From: Sedimenticola selenatireducens DSM 17993
GTDB taxonomy: Bacteria; Pseudomonadota; Gammaproteobacteria; Chromatiales; Chromatiaceae
Direction of reading: 5' to 3'
NCBI RefSeq assembly: GCF_000428045.1
Contig: NZ_ATZE01000003.1
Coordinates: 122,302-186,301, forward strand
DNA: 64,000 nucleotides
Shown: piece by piece, positions 47,595-57,749 of the stretch
How positions within the stretch are numbered: the first letter of the stretch is position 1
How the letters are laid out: each line of letters starts with the position of its first letter
Notes under the pieces: model-generated
What the model was told of the DNA's origin: nothing
Database searches by the model: none
What the model saw: only the letters and a program-made list of their open reading frames with translations
Position numbers and translations under genes: made by a program

Positions 47595-49922
47595 TCATTT
47601 GCTGTCTACAACTTCCGCTGGTAGATATTGTGCGAGCAGCCTGTGCAACTGTCCACGATCAATCGGCCGCTGGATCAGGGCGTCCGCGCCGGCTGCCCGA
47701 CAGGCCGCCTCAATCTCCGGGGCCGGTCCGGCGAGTATGGCAATCACCGGCAGCCGCTGGGTCTGTTTAATACGTTTGATCGTATCACAGCACTCCTCGC
47801 AGGGCAGAATGATGTCAATCAACACCAGGGCAAATGGCTCATCGGCCATCAGTTCGATCGCCTCGCCGGCGTCCTCCGCCGCCGTGACCTTGAGGCCGGC
47901 CTGTTCCAGCAGCGGGGTCAGTTGCAACAGGTTGTGCAGATTGGCATCCACCACCAGTAGCGAGTGCCTGCCCAGGTAGTGGTCGGTCGGATCGGCCTCT
48001 GCCGGCGCGGGGAGTTCCGGGCTGGTGATTGTCTCCGATACAGGCGTGGCGGGCTGCTCGGGATCCAGTTTGGCGGGTAGTAGCAGCGTGAACCGGCTGC
48101 CCTGACCGGGGCTGCTGTGCAGTCGTATCTCCCCGCCCAGCAGCCCGGCCAGTTGCCGGCTGATGGTGAGACCCAGGCCGGTACCGCCATAACGGCGGTT
48201 GGTGGCGCCATCGGCCTGCTTGAACGCCTCGAAGATCTCGGCATGCTTGGCTGGCGGGATGCCGATGCCGCTGTCGGTCACGCTGATCTGCAGGGCATAG
48301 GACTCCGCGTCGGCCGGATCGGCAACGACCACCCGGATCACTACCTCGCCCGCCTCGGTGAACTTGACCGCATTGGAGAGGAAGTTCTTGAGAATCTGGC
48401 GCAGTTTTTCCGGGTCGCTGATGATCTGCTCCGGGACATTGCTGGCAATCTCCAGCCGCAGCGCCAGCCCCTTGGCGTCGAATTGGGGTTGGACCAGCTC
48501 AACCAGGCCGTGCAGCAGGGGTGTCAGGTTGACGGTTTCGGCATGTAGCGGGATACGCCGCGCCTCAATGCGGGAGAGGTCCAGGATATTGTCGATCAGC
48601 GCCTGCAGATCGCTGCCCGCCTCATGGATGACCCGTGCCTGCTTGATCTGATCCTCGCTCAGCCCCTGCCTGGAGCCGGCCAGCAGCTTGGAGAGCAGCA
48701 GGATGGAGTTGAGCGGCGTCTTCAGCTCATGGCTGATGTTGGCCAGGAACTGGGATTTGTAGCGGTTGGACTCCTCCAGCTCCCGGGCATGGGCCCGCAG
48801 GTTACGTGAGGTGCGGCCATGCTCCTCTGCCAGGCGGGAGAGATTCATCCCCAGGCGTTTCAGCTCCTGGGGGCCTTTCCAGTCGAAAGTGACCGGCGCC
48901 TCATGTTCCAGGATCTGCTGGATGCCGTCGATCAGTTCACGGCTCAGGCGCTCCGCCCGCTTCGCCAGCCAGCGGGAGGCGAGCCAGGTGGCCAGCATCA
49001 ACAGAAACACAATGCTCAGCACGCGCAGGGTAAGGGCGTTGCGGAATTCGGCAATGGGCGAGGGATCCACCAGCCGCCCGACCCAGAGCGACCGGGACTG
49101 CTCGGTGCGGAACATCGGCACCCACATGATCTGCTCATCGTGCCCTTTCCAGAGCGCCGGTTTCTCCTCCGCAAACAGTGGCTGCAGGCCGGGATAACGC
49201 TCAAAGGCGTTGCCGGTGGGGGTGCCGGGGGCGGGGATCTCCAGAAAGTCACCGTCATCGTTTACCCACAGGGTGTCGCGGTAGAAGCGGGCGATACCGC
49301 CCACATCGATATTCAGCATCACGGCGCCGATGGGGGCCCCACTCTCCTGGCTGAAGATTGGGGTGATCAGGCGCAGGGTCATGAAACGGCGCGGGTCCAG
49401 CGCGCCCGCATCCGGGTTAAGACTGAGCGCACTGACCAGTACGCGGCCCGGCTCCGCCTGCAACGCGGCACTGATCAGGGCCTTTGGCGCCCTGCCGGGA
49501 CGTCGCACGGTAGGTTGCCAGGACTGGTTCTCCCGGTCGCGGTCGAGCCAGAACTGCTCATCGCCCTGGGCATCGAGAAACACAATCTGCACGATGTCCA
49601 GCTGCTCGTGGAGGATCTGGTTGATCCACTGGATATAGCGGGTGCGGGCCAGATCGATATTTTTGTCGCTGTTGTTCTCGTCGCTGATACCCAGCACCGT
49701 GCCCGGTTCCGGCAGCTTGGCCAGCAATCGCACCATCTCGTGGCGACTGGCCAGGTGCTGATCCAGATCGCGGAAGTCGGCGCGCAGATTCTGCAGATGC
49801 GCCTTCTGATAAAACAGGTCCATGCGCTCCAGCACCAACGGCAGATTGATCACCACCGCAATCAGTAGCGGGGTGAGGGCGAAGGCGAAGAAAAACAGCA
49901 GTATCTGGGTGCGGAGTTTCAC
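47595..49922 (-). CDS. Hybrid sensor histidine kinase with degenerate C-terminal receiver
   Basis: A 775-aa membrane sensor. One N-terminal helix (residues about 7-29), a periplasmic double-Cache-like domain (about 40-300), a second helix (about 305-328), a HAMP-like/coiled region, a HisKA domain with H-box FLANISHELKTPLNSI (about residues 394-408), and a HATPase_c domain with NAVKFTEAG, DSGIGIPPA and RYGGTGLGLTISRQLAG. The C-terminal receiver-like domain (about 655-770) keeps an Asp in LVLIDIILP but has Arg in place of the conserved Lys (QRPID) and lacks the conserved Thr/Ser switch. It probably signals to the PAS response regulator gene downstream. Confidence 0.9.
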   Translation of the reverse strand: MKLRTQILLFFFAFALTPLLIAVVINLPLVLERMDLFYQKAHLQNLRADFRDLDQHLASRHEMVRLLAKLPEPGTVLGISDENNSDKNIDLARTRYIQWINQILHEQLDIVQIVFLDAQGDEQFWLDRDRENQSWQPTVRRPGRAPKALISAALQAEPGRVLVSALSLNPDAGALDPRRFMTLRLITPIFSQESGAPIGAVMLNIDVGGIARFYRDTLWVNDDGDFLEIPAPGTPTGNAFERYPGLQPLFAEEKPALWKGHDEQIMWVPMFRTEQSRSLWVGRLVDPSPIAEFRNALTLRVLSIVFLLMLATWLASRWLAKRAERLSRELIDGIQQILEHEAPVTFDWKGPQELKRLGMNLSRLAEEHGRTSRNLRAHARELEESNRYKSQFLANISHELKTPLNSILLLSKLLAGSRQGLSEDQIKQARVIHEAGSDLQALIDNILDLSRIEARRIPLHAETVNLTPLLHGLVELVQPQFDAKGLALRLEIASNVPEQIISDPEKLRQILKNFLSNAVKFTEAGEVVIRVVVADPADAESYALQISVTDSGIGIPPAKHAEIFEAFKQADGATNRRYGGTGLGLTISRQLAGLLGGEIRLHSSPGQGSRFTLLLPAKLDPEQPATPVSETITSPELPAPAEADPTDHYLGRHSLLVVDANLHNLLQLTPLLEQAGLKVTAAEDAGEAIELMADEPFALVLIDIILPCEECCDTIKRIKQTQRLPVIAILAGPAPEIEAACRAAGADALIQRPIDRGQLHRLLAQYLPAEVVDSK

Positions 49923-50001
49923 ATCTTGTAGTCAAGCGGCTGCCGGTGCAGGCACATTAACCCAAGCCATGCCTATCCGCAAAGTGTGGCATGATGCGCC
50001 G

Positions 50002-50693
50002 ATGAGCGAGTTGACGATCCTGTATCGGGATGAACACTATATCGCGGTAGACAAGCCGGCCGGCCTGCTGGTGCACCGCACCCGTATCTCCGAGGACAGC
50101 CGTTTCCTGCTGCAGCAGTTGCGTGACCAGATCGGTCGGCGGGTCTATCCGGTCCATCGCCTGGACCGGCCGACCTCCGGGGTGCTGATTTTCGGCCTGG
50201 ATTCGGATGCGGCGCGACGGCTGGTGCAGTTGTTTGAACAGCGCCAGGTGCAAAAGCGCTATCTGGCGGTGGTCAGGGGCTATACCGCCGAGTCGGATGT
50301 GATCGATTATCCCCTGCGGGAGGAGGCCCACAAGGCACCGCAAGCGGCGGTCACCGGTTATCGCCGGCTGGCTACCGTGGAGCTGCCGATAGCCGTCGGG
50401 CGCTATGCCAGTGCACGCTATTCTCTGTTGGAGGTGCGCCCGGAGACCGGGCGCATGCATCAGATCCGCAAGCACATGAAACACATCTTTCATCCGATTG
50501 TAGGGGATACACGCACGGCGACGGGCGGCATAACCAGCTATTCAGGGACCGGTTCGGGATCTGTCGTCTGCTGTTGATGGCCGCGGAGCTGAATTTTGTA
50601 CATCCCTACAGCGGGGTTGCCCTGTCAGTCGGAACGCGGCCGGATACGGAGCTGGTGGGTCTGTTCGAGCGTCTCGGGTTTGGCTCAGAGTGA
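50002..50693 (+). pseudogene. truC: TruC-like tRNA pseudouridine synthase interrupted by a one-base frameshift
   Basis: The reading frame from ATG 50002 encodes a RluA-family enzyme most like TruC (tRNA U65): DEHYIAVDKPAGLLVHRT, catalytic Asp55 in VHRLDRPTSGVLIF, and MHQIRKHMKHIFHPIVGDT. After GDTR (about 50515) the frame turns into unrelated sequence and stops at 50577. A shift of one base restores GDGRHNQLFRDRFG, then LLLMAAELNFVHPYSGVAL, then GLFERLGFGSE, the normal TruC C-terminus, ending at 50693. One missing base near 50511-50516 (CGC-AC, where CGCCAC is expected) explains it. It is either an inactivating mutation or an assembly error. Confidence 0.85.
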
Positions 50694-51149
50694 CTTGACG
50701 AGTTCCAGTACCACCTGGGCGTGCCCTTTGGGCTTGACGTCATAGAGAGCGTGGCGGATGACGCCCTGTTTGTCGATGATAAAGGTGGAGCGCAGGATAC
50801 CCATGCGTTTCTCGCCATGCGCCTCTTTCTCCTTCCAGACGTAATAGTCCTGACAGAGAGTGCCGTCGATGTCGGCCAGCAGGCCGATGGTGAGGCCGTT
50901 CTTATCGCGGAAATCACCATGACTGAGGCAGTTGTCCATGCTGACGCCCAGGATGTCGGTCTCTGCCGCCTGAAATTCATCCATCAGATCTGAGAACTCC
51001 AGCGCCTCGATGGTGCAGCCCGGCGTGTTGTCCTTGGGATAGAAATAGAGCACCAGATTACGTTTGCCCAGATAGTCACCGAGTTCGGATTTATTAAGGT
51101 CCGCATTGGGCAAGGCAAAATCCGGCGCTTGATCACCGACTTTCAGCAT
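50685..51149 (-). CDS. bcp: Thiol peroxidase, Bcp/PrxQ type
   Basis: A 154-aa peroxiredoxin reducing hydrogen and organic peroxides. The peroxidatic Cys45 lies in DNTPGCTIEAL. The usual PrxQ resolving Cys at +5 is Leu50 here; Cys74 (MDNCLSHG) and Cys99 (GTLCQDYY) are the only other cysteines, so it may be 1-Cys or use an atypical partner. The C-terminal STFIIDKQGVIRH is standard. The ribosome site GAGGAG precedes the start. Its stop overlaps the restored end of the convergent truC-like gene by nine bases. Confidence 0.93.
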   Translation of the reverse strand: MLKVGDQAPDFALPNADLNKSELGDYLGKRNLVLYFYPKDNTPGCTIEALEFSDLMDEFQAAETDILGVSMDNCLSHGDFRDKNGLTIGLLADIDGTLCQDYYVWKEKEAHGEKRMGILRSTFIIDKQGVIRHALYDVKPKGHAQVVLELVKSL

Positions 51150-51413
51150 GACTCCTCCTCAGGTGTCCGGTCACTCTTGTTATGAGTGTTGAATCTATTG
51201 CCGTTGCAACGGTACGTCAACCTCTGGTTTGTCGCGGAATTCGCGGTTGGGCTGAATAGGCGCTGACCCGGCATCATCGGGCGCCCCGCGGACGCCGTGG
51301 ACTGTGTCCCCCATCTGGTGACGAACGCGGCCCGCCTTATAGGCATTAATAGCCCTCTGTGGCTGCCCGGTTCCGTCAGTGATTTAAATCGGTGAAAGCC
51401 AGGTTGTATTTAA

Positions 51414-54400
51414 TCAATCCCCAGCCGGTTCGGGGTCATAACCCAGATTCGGAGCCAGCCAGCGCTCCACCTCGGCCGGGTCCATCTGTTTGCGCCCGGC
51501 GTAGTCTGTGATCTGATCCCGTGCCAGTTTACCGACGGCAAAATAGCGCGCCTCGGGGTGGCTGAAGTAGAGACCGCTGACGGCCGCCGTCGGCACCATG
51601 GCCATCGATTCGGTCAGCCAGATGCCGGCTTGCTCCTCCACATCCAGCAGCTCCCAGAGGATGCGTTTCTCCGTGTGGTCCGGGGAGGCCGGATAGCCGA
51701 TGGCCGGACGGATGCCCTGGTACTGCTCCTTGAGCAGGGCCCGGGTATCCAGCTCCTCGTTGGCGGCATAACCCCAGAACTCCCGGCGCACCTGCAGATG
51801 GATCTGCTCCGCCAGCGCCTCGGCCAGCCGGTCGGCCAGCGCCTTGAGCATGATGGCGCTGTAGTCGTCGTGATTCGCCTCGAACTCCGCGACCTTCTGG
51901 TCGATGCCGATGCCGGCACTGCAAGCGAAGCCGCCAATGTAGTCCTTCACCCCGCTGGCCTCCGGGGCGATGAAGTCCGCCAGGCAGTCGTTATAGCGAC
52001 CTGCCGGCTGCTTGCCCTGCTTGCGCAGAAAATGGAACCGGGTGGCCACCTCGGTACGCGCCTCGTCCCGGTAGACAATGACGTCATCACCGCTGCTGCT
52101 GGCCGGCAGGATGCCGATCATGGCGTTGGCGCGCAGCCACTTCTGCCCGATGATCTGTTCCAGCATGGCCTGGGCGTCGTCGAACAGCTTGCGTGCCTCT
52201 TCGCCCTTGTCCGGGTCCTGCAAAATCTTCGGATAACTGCCGCGCAGCTCCCAGGCGTGGAAGAAGAAGGTCCAGTCGATCAGCGGGACCAGGCTGGCGA
52301 GGTCGATATCCTCCAGCAGACGGATACCCGGTCGGGCCGGCACCGGTGGCTGGTAGCTGCTCCAGTCGATGGGCACCCGGTTGGCCTGTGCCTCGGCCAG
52401 GGAGACCAGGTTGCGGTTTTCCTGCTGGCTGGCCCGGCGCGCCCGGGCATCGGCATACTCGGTTTCGATCTGGCTGATGTATTCGTCCCGCCGCTCGGCG
52501 GAGAGCAGGCTGCTGGCCACGCCCACGGCGCGCGAGGCGTCCGGCACATAGACCGAGGGGCCGCTGTATCTGGGGTGGATTTTCACCGCAGTGTGAATCA
52601 GCGAGGTGGTGGCGCCACCGATCAGCAGCGGAATACGCATCTCCAGCCGCTCCATCTCCCGGGCGATGTGCGTCATCTCCTCCAGGGAGGGTGTGATCAG
52701 CCCGGACAGACCGATGATGTCGACCTGATGCTCTGCCGCCTTCTGCAGGATGGTCTCGGCTGGCACCATCACCCCCAGGTCGATCACTTCGTAGCTGTTG
52801 CACTGCAGGACCACGCCGACGATATTCTTGCCGATGTCGTGCACGTCGCCCTTCACCGTGGCGAGCAGGATCTTGCCATTGGGCCGGCTGTTGCTGTCGC
52901 TTTTCTCGGCCTGGATAAAGGGTTCCAGATAGGCCACTGCCCGCTTCATCACCCGGGCTGATTTGACTACCTGTGGCAGGAACATCTTGCCGGCGCCGAA
53001 CAGGTCGCCGACCCGGTTCATGCCGTCCATCAGCGGACCCTCGATCACCTCCAGCGAGCGCTTCACCCCCTGGCGGGCGGCCTCGGTGTCCTCCTCGATA
53101 TATTCGGTAATGCCCTTCACCAGGGCGTGTTCCAGGCGCTGGGCCACCGGCCAGGCGCGCCAGGCCAGGTCCTCTTTCTGTTCCGCCGCGGCGCCGTCGC
53201 CGCGATATTTCTCGGCGATCTCCAGCAGCCGCTCGGTGCCGTCGGCGCGGCGATTGAGAATCACATCCTCGACCCGCTCGCGCAGTTCAGCCGGCAGGTC
53301 GTCGTAGATCGCCAGCTGTCCTGCATTGACAATGCCCATGGTCAGGCCGGCCTGGATGGCGTGGTAGAGAAACACTGCGTGGATCGCCTCGCGCACCGGG
53401 TTGTTGCCGCGGAACGAGAAGGAGACATTGGAGATGCCGCCCGAGACCAGGGCGTGGGGCAGGCTGTCGGTAATCTGCCGGGTCGCCTCGATAAAGTCGA
53501 CGCCGTAATTGTTGTGGTCCTCGATACCGGTCGCTACTGCGAACACATTGGGATCGAAAATGATATCTTCCGGCGGAAAGCCGACCTGTTCGGTCAGTAG
53601 CCGGTAGGCGCGGCTGCAGATCGCCACCTTGCGCTCCAGGGTGTCGGCCTGACCCGCCTCGTCGAAGGCCATGACCACTGCTGCCGCACCGTAGCGGCGG
53701 ATCAGCGTGGCCTGGCGGAGAAAGTTTCCTTCACCCTCTTTCATGGAGATGGAGTTGACCACCCCCTTGCCCTGGATGCACTTGAGCCCCGCTTCCAGCA
53801 CCTCCCACTTGGAGGAGTCCACCATCACCGGCACCTTGGCGATGTCGGGCTCGGTGGCGATCAGATTGAGAAAGCGGATCATCGCCGCTTTCGAGTCGAG
53901 CATCGCCTCGTCCATATTGATGTCGATGATCTGGGCGCCGTTTTCTACCTGCTGGCGACAGATCTCCAGCGCCGTGTCGTACTGCTCCTCCATGATCAGA
54001 CGCTTGAACTTGATCGAGCCGGTGACGTTGGCGCGCTCGCCCACATTCACGAACAGGCTGTCGCGGTTGATGGTCTGGGGCTCCAGGCCGGAGAGCCGGC
54101 AGGCGCGCTCGATCTCCGGCAGTTGGCGTGGTTGCTGGTCGGCAATGGCGCTTGCCATGGCACGGATGTGGTCCGGGGTGGTGCCGCAGCAGCCACCGAC
54201 GATATTCAGAAAACCGCTGGCCGCCCATTCGCGGATCTGTTTCGCCATGGTCTCCGGTTCCAGGTCATACTGACCGAACTCGTTGGGCAGACCGGCGTTG
54301 GGGTGGGCCGAGACGTGGGTCTCCGCGATGCGCGACAACTCTTCCACGTACTGGCGCAGTTGATCCGGCCCCAGGGCGCAGTTGAGGCCGATGGCGATCG

Positions 54401-55121
54401 GCCGGGCATGGCGCAGCGCGTTGTAGAACGCCTCGGTGGTCTGCCCCGAGAGGGTGCGGCCGGAGGCGTCCGTGATGGTGCCGGAGATCATCACCGGCAG
54501 GCGCAGGCCGTCCTCCTCGTACACCTGCTCCACGGCGAAGATGGCCGCCTTGGCATTCAGGGTGTCGAAAATGGTCTCGATCAGGATGATGTCGCTGCCA
54601 CCCTCGATCAATCCGCGGGTCGCCTCGGCGTAGGCAGTCACCAGGTCGTCAAAGGTGATATTGCGGAAACCGGGGTCATTCACGTCCGGTGACAGGGAAC
54701 AGGTGCGGTTGGTCGGACCCAGCACGCCGGCGACAAAGCGCGGGCGTTGCGGTGTGCTGGCCGCATCGGCCGCCTGTCGGGCCAGTCGCGCCGAGGCGAC
54801 GTTCATCTCGTGGCTCAGCGACTCCATCCGGTAGTCCGCCATGGAGATGCGATTGGCACCGAAGGTATTGGTTTCAAGGATATCCGCGCCGGCCTCCAGG
54901 TAGGCGCGATGGATGTCGCCGATCAGATCCGGCCGGGTGATGGAGAGCAGATCGTTGTTGCCCTTCAGGTCGCAGGGCCAGTCGGCGAAGCGCTCGCCCC
55001 GGTAGTCCGACTCCACCAGGCTGTGCCGCTGGATCATGGTGCCCATGGCGCCATCCAGCAGCAGGATGCGCTGTTGCAACAGGGTGTGGAGTTCTGCGGA
55101 GCGGTCTTCGGGGCGGTTCAT
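51414..55121 (-). CDS. metH: Cobalamin-dependent methionine synthase
   Basis: A 1235-aa modular enzyme transferring a methyl group from methyltetrahydrofolate to homocysteine. In order: homocysteine/zinc domain ([12 protein letters not shown] and zinc ligands in [11 protein letters not shown]), folate-binding pterin domain ([14 protein letters not shown]), cobalamin-binding cap and Rossmann domains ([20 protein letters not shown] with the axial His), and the C-terminal SAM-binding reactivation domain ([15 protein letters not shown]). All parts are intact and the length matches E. coli MetH (1227). I found no cobalamin riboswitch signature in the 220 bases upstream. Confidence 0.96.
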   Translation of the reverse strand: MNRPEDRSAELHTLLQQRILLLDGAMGTMIQRHSLVESDYRGERFADWPCDLKGNNDLLSITRPDLIGDIHRAYLEAGADILETNTFGANRISMADYRMESLSHEMNVASARLARQAADAASTPQRPRFVAGVLGPTNRTCSLSPDVNDPGFRNITFDDLVTAYAEATRGLIEGGSDIILIETIFDTLNAKAAIFAVEQVYEEDGLRLPVMISGTITDASGRTLSGQTTEAFYNALRHARPIAIGLNCALGPDQLRQYVEELSRIAETHVSAHPNAGLPNEFGQYDLEPETMAKQIREWAASGFLNIVGGCCGTTPDHIRAMASAIADQQPRQLPEIERACRLSGLEPQTINRDSLFVNVGERANVTGSIKFKRLIMEEQYDTALEICRQQVENGAQIIDINMDEAMLDSKAAMIRFLNLIATEPDIAKVPVMVDSSKWEVLEAGLKCIQGKGVVNSISMKEGEGNFLRQATLIRRYGAAAVVMAFDEAGQADTLERKVAICSRAYRLLTEQVGFPPEDIIFDPNVFAVATGIEDHNNYGVDFIEATRQITDSLPHALVSGGISNVSFSFRGNNPVREAIHAVFLYHAIQAGLTMGIVNAGQLAIYDDLPAELRERVEDVILNRRADGTERLLEIAEKYRGDGAAAEQKEDLAWRAWPVAQRLEHALVKGITEYIEEDTEAARQGVKRSLEVIEGPLMDGMNRVGDLFGAGKMFLPQVVKSARVMKRAVAYLEPFIQAEKSDSNSRPNGKILLATVKGDVHDIGKNIVGVVLQCNSYEVIDLGVMVPAETILQKAAEHQVDIIGLSGLITPSLEEMTHIAREMERLEMRIPLLIGGATTSLIHTAVKIHPRYSGPSVYVPDASRAVGVASSLLSAERRDEYISQIETEYADARARRASQQENRNLVSLAEAQANRVPIDWSSYQPPVPARPGIRLLEDIDLASLVPLIDWTFFFHAWELRGSYPKILQDPDKGEEARKLFDDAQAMLEQIIGQKWLRANAMIGILPASSSGDDVIVYRDEARTEVATRFHFLRKQGKQPAGRYNDCLADFIAPEASGVKDYIGGFACSAGIGIDQKVAEFEANHDDYSAIMLKALADRLAEALAEQIHLQVRREFWGYAANEELDTRALLKEQYQGIRPAIGYPASPDHTEKRILWELLDVEEQAGIWLTESMAMVPTAAVSGLYFSHPEARYFAVGKLARDQITDYAGRKQMDPAEVERWLAPNLGYDPEPAGD

Positions 55122-55342
55122 GGGTCACTCGATATCCAGGGAAACAGAACGGCCTATTATAGGGTGCGGCGGGGGTGAAGGGGAAACGGGCGGGGAGCAA
55201 GTTGGTTAGTTATTGTTGTCGCTGGAAAAAGTGGTGTGCGCAAAGGTGTTTTATTGATCTGGTCCAAGAAAATAATCCATTTTTGTCCGCGAAAGAGATA
55301 CACTTTTCCCATGCTCCGGTTGGCGAAAACAATATAATAACC

Positions 55343-56965
55343 ATGATGTTAGAACGGTACTTATTGCTGCTGATACTGCTGGTCCTCACCGGCAGCCCGC
55401 TGGCGGCGGAATCGGTCCGGGTCGGTATCCATGCCAAACCGCCCCTCTCGCTGGTCGATGGCCAGGGTGCCGTCCAGGGCTTTGTGGTCGATCTGCTCGA
55501 CCTGATCGCGGCTGAAGAGGGCTGGGTACTGGAGTACGTTCCCTGCAGGTGGGATGAGTGCAATCAACTGCTGGCGCTGGGTGAAGTAGATATGCTGACG
55601 CCCATCTCCTCCAATGAGGCCAAGCAGCGCCGGCTGGACTATAACCGCGAGAGCCTCTATGTGAACTGGGGACAGATCGTGATGGCGGGCAAGGATGTGA
55701 TCAAATCCCCCCTGGATCTGGCGGACAAGACCGTGGTGGCGCTCTCCAGTGATCCGCACTTCGCCGATCTCAAGGAGCTGGCGGCCCGTTTTGATATCAA
55801 TGTGCGGTTTCTCGAGGTTGGCGACTATGAATCGGTCCTGGCCTGGGTGGATCACGGTCCGGTGGATGCGGGACTGGTGCCGCGCTCTTTTGATCTGGCC
55901 GGGTTCAGGCAGTTTCCGCTGATCAAATCCTCGGTGATCTTCAATCCGGCCGAGATCCGAATCGCGCTCTCTCCGTTGAATGGCCAGATCCCCAATGCCA
56001 AGCGTATCCAGCGGCTGGATTATCATATGACCCGCTTAAAGGGGGATCGGGAGTCAGCGTTTTACCGGCTTCAGGAGCGCTGGTTCGGTGACAAGGATCC
56101 CCAGGAAATTCCCGAGTGGCTGCGCTGGGTGCTGCTGGTCCTGTTGCTGCTGTTGCTGCTGCTGGTCGGTGGTGTGATGGTGTTGCGCCGCCAGGTCAGG
56201 CTCCAGACCGGAGAGATCCGTGAAATGAATGAGCGGTTTGCCGCTTTCATGCGGCATTTGCCGGGCATTGCCTACATGAAGTCGGCGTCCGGCCGTTACC
56301 TGTTTGTCAACCCGGTCTGGGAGCGGACCAATCACCTGCGCGAGGCGGCGGTGCTCGGACTCAGTGCCGCTGAAATCTGGCCGGAACGGGATCTGGCGGC
56401 GCGGGAGCGGGAGGAGCGCAAGGTCCTTGAGGCGGGCCAGGTAGTGGAGAGTATCGAGGTGCATCCCTGGAGTGACCGGCCGAGCCAGTGGCAGATGATC
56501 CGGTTTCCCATAGCCGGTCTCAGCGGAGAGACCGAGATGGTAGGCGGCATCGGACTGGATGTGACTGCCCAGAAAGAGACGGCCCGGGAGCTGAGTCATC
56601 TGCATCAGCAGTTGCAGTTGCTCCTGGAATCCGCTGGCGACGGCATCTGCGGACTCAATGGCGCGGGGCGCTGCACCTTCGCCAATCCGGCCGCACTGGA
56701 GATACTGGGTTATACCCGTAATGAGCTGACGGGTTGTAAATTCCATGACCTTGTTCAGCACACGCGGGCTGACGAGACACCCTATCCCGAGGAGGAGTCA
56801 CCCCTCTACAATGCTTACCGTCAAGGCAGGCGGGCACATGTCGAGAACGGGGTTTTCTGGCATGGGGAGGGTGCCCCCCTGGCGGTGGAGTATTCGGCCT
56901 ACCCCATGGCCAATGGCGATATGCCCGGTGCGGTGGTGATCTTTCGCCCGGCACGCGCCGGCTGA
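55343..56965 (+). CDS. Membrane sensor with periplasmic binding domain and two PAS domains, lacking an output domain
   Basis: A 540-aa protein. Signal peptide (LERYLLLLILLVLTGSPLAA), an SBP_bac_3-like periplasmic solute-binding domain (residues about 25-245; VRVGIHAKPPLSLVD), one membrane helix near 258-280, then two PAS domains (about 295-415, FAAFMRHLPGIAYMK; about 420-538, LQLLLESAGDGICGLN). Such architecture normally ends in a histidine kinase or GGDEF/EAL module, but this one stops right after the second PAS, three bases before the convergent methyltransferase gene. It is either a truncated kinase or a sensor that works through a partner. ATG 55343 gives a proper signal peptide; an upstream in-frame start at 55175 does not. 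Confidence 0.85.
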   Translation: MMLERYLLLLILLVLTGSPLAAESVRVGIHAKPPLSLVDGQGAVQGFVVDLLDLIAAEEGWVLEYVPCRWDECNQLLALGEVDMLTPISSNEAKQRRLDYNRESLYVNWGQIVMAGKDVIKSPLDLADKTVVALSSDPHFADLKELAARFDINVRFLEVGDYESVLAWVDHGPVDAGLVPRSFDLAGFRQFPLIKSSVIFNPAEIRIALSPLNGQIPNAKRIQRLDYHMTRLKGDRESAFYRLQERWFGDKDPQEIPEWLRWVLLVLLLLLLLLVGGVMVLRRQVRLQTGEIREMNERFAAFMRHLPGIAYMKSASGRYLFVNPVWERTNHLREAAVLGLSAAEIWPERDLAAREREERKVLEAGQVVESIEVHPWSDRPSQWQMIRFPIAGLSGETEMVGGIGLDVTAQKETARELSHLHQQLQLLLESAGDGICGLNGAGRCTFANPAALEILGYTRNELTGCKFHDLVQHTRADETPYPEEESPLYNAYRQGRRAHVENGVFWHGEGAPLAVEYSAYPMANGDMPGAVVIFRPARAG

Positions 56966-56968
56966 TCC

Positions 56969-57571
56969 TTACCTGGCTGTTCCTTTCCGGCGCAGGCTGT
57001 TTCCGGATTCAGGTGGCGCGACGGCGGCCGTCAGATCACCCTGCTGGCGGACGAATTCATACATCACGATAGAGGCCGCAATGCTCACATTGAGGCTTTC
57101 CACCTGGCCAAACTGCGGTATCGCCAGGCGCCGTATATCCGGATAGTCATGCGGGTCGAAGCTGATGCCGCGCTCTTCATGCCCGAGTACAAAGGCACAT
57201 TTCTCCGGTAGCCTGGCCTGGAATAGCGACTCCGCACCGCCCGCCTCCAGAATGAACAACGTATAACCGCGTGCTTTCAATTCCGCGTAACTCTGCTCGA
57301 AAGTGTCATAGAAAAGTGCCGGCACTTTCTTGAACGAACCCTTGCCCGGTGCCGGGTCGAACATGCCGATATCGATCAGATGGACCTCGCGGGCGCCAAA
57401 GGCCTCGGCGCTACGGAAGATCTTGGGCACATTGAAGCCCGCCTTCAGATGATCCAGCACCAGTACGAACCGGTGTAGTCCCGGGCGCGCCAGCAGGTTT
57501 CGCTGGCGCTGTTTCTTGTAGCGCAGGATGGCCTGATTGCGCGAGGATTTTTTTGACTTTCTTAACGGCAT
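56969..57571 (-). CDS. RNA methyltransferase of the TrmH/SpoU family
   Basis: A 200-aa trefoil-knot methyltransferase for 2'-O-methylation of tRNA or rRNA. Motif 1 AGFNVPKIFRSAEAFGA, motif 2 FVLGHEERGIS and motif 3 AIPQFGQVESLNVSIAASI are intact. The N-terminus is highly basic (MPLRKSKKSSRNQAILRYKK), likely for RNA binding. The precise target is not clear from sequence; TrmH and TrmL-like proteins share these motifs. Confidence 0.88.
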   Translation of the reverse strand: MPLRKSKKSSRNQAILRYKKQRQRNLLARPGLHRFVLVLDHLKAGFNVPKIFRSAEAFGAREVHLIDIGMFDPAPGKGSFKKVPALFYDTFEQSYAELKARGYTLFILEAGGAESLFQARLPEKCAFVLGHEERGISFDPHDYPDIRRLAIPQFGQVESLNVSIAASIVMYEFVRQQGDLTAAVAPPESGNSLRRKGTAR

Positions 57572-57749
57572 AACGGCTTTGGGTGGGCAACGGGGCTGAA
57601 ATCATGCCATGATAAAATGGCTTTGTCCCCCTTGTCGGGGACCCCCGGTTGTTAGCCGTGTACTTGTGCGTGGTTGCAATCTTTCAAGGCGGACCGGGAG
57701 GCAACGCCCGCCTGCCATTTCAAACGACGCAAATACAAGGAGACTATTC

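Noticed and set aside
55122-55342. Cobalamin riboswitch upstream of metH
   Set aside because: I looked for the B12-box pattern (GCCACTG-like) in the leader and did not find it; the spacer is also short.
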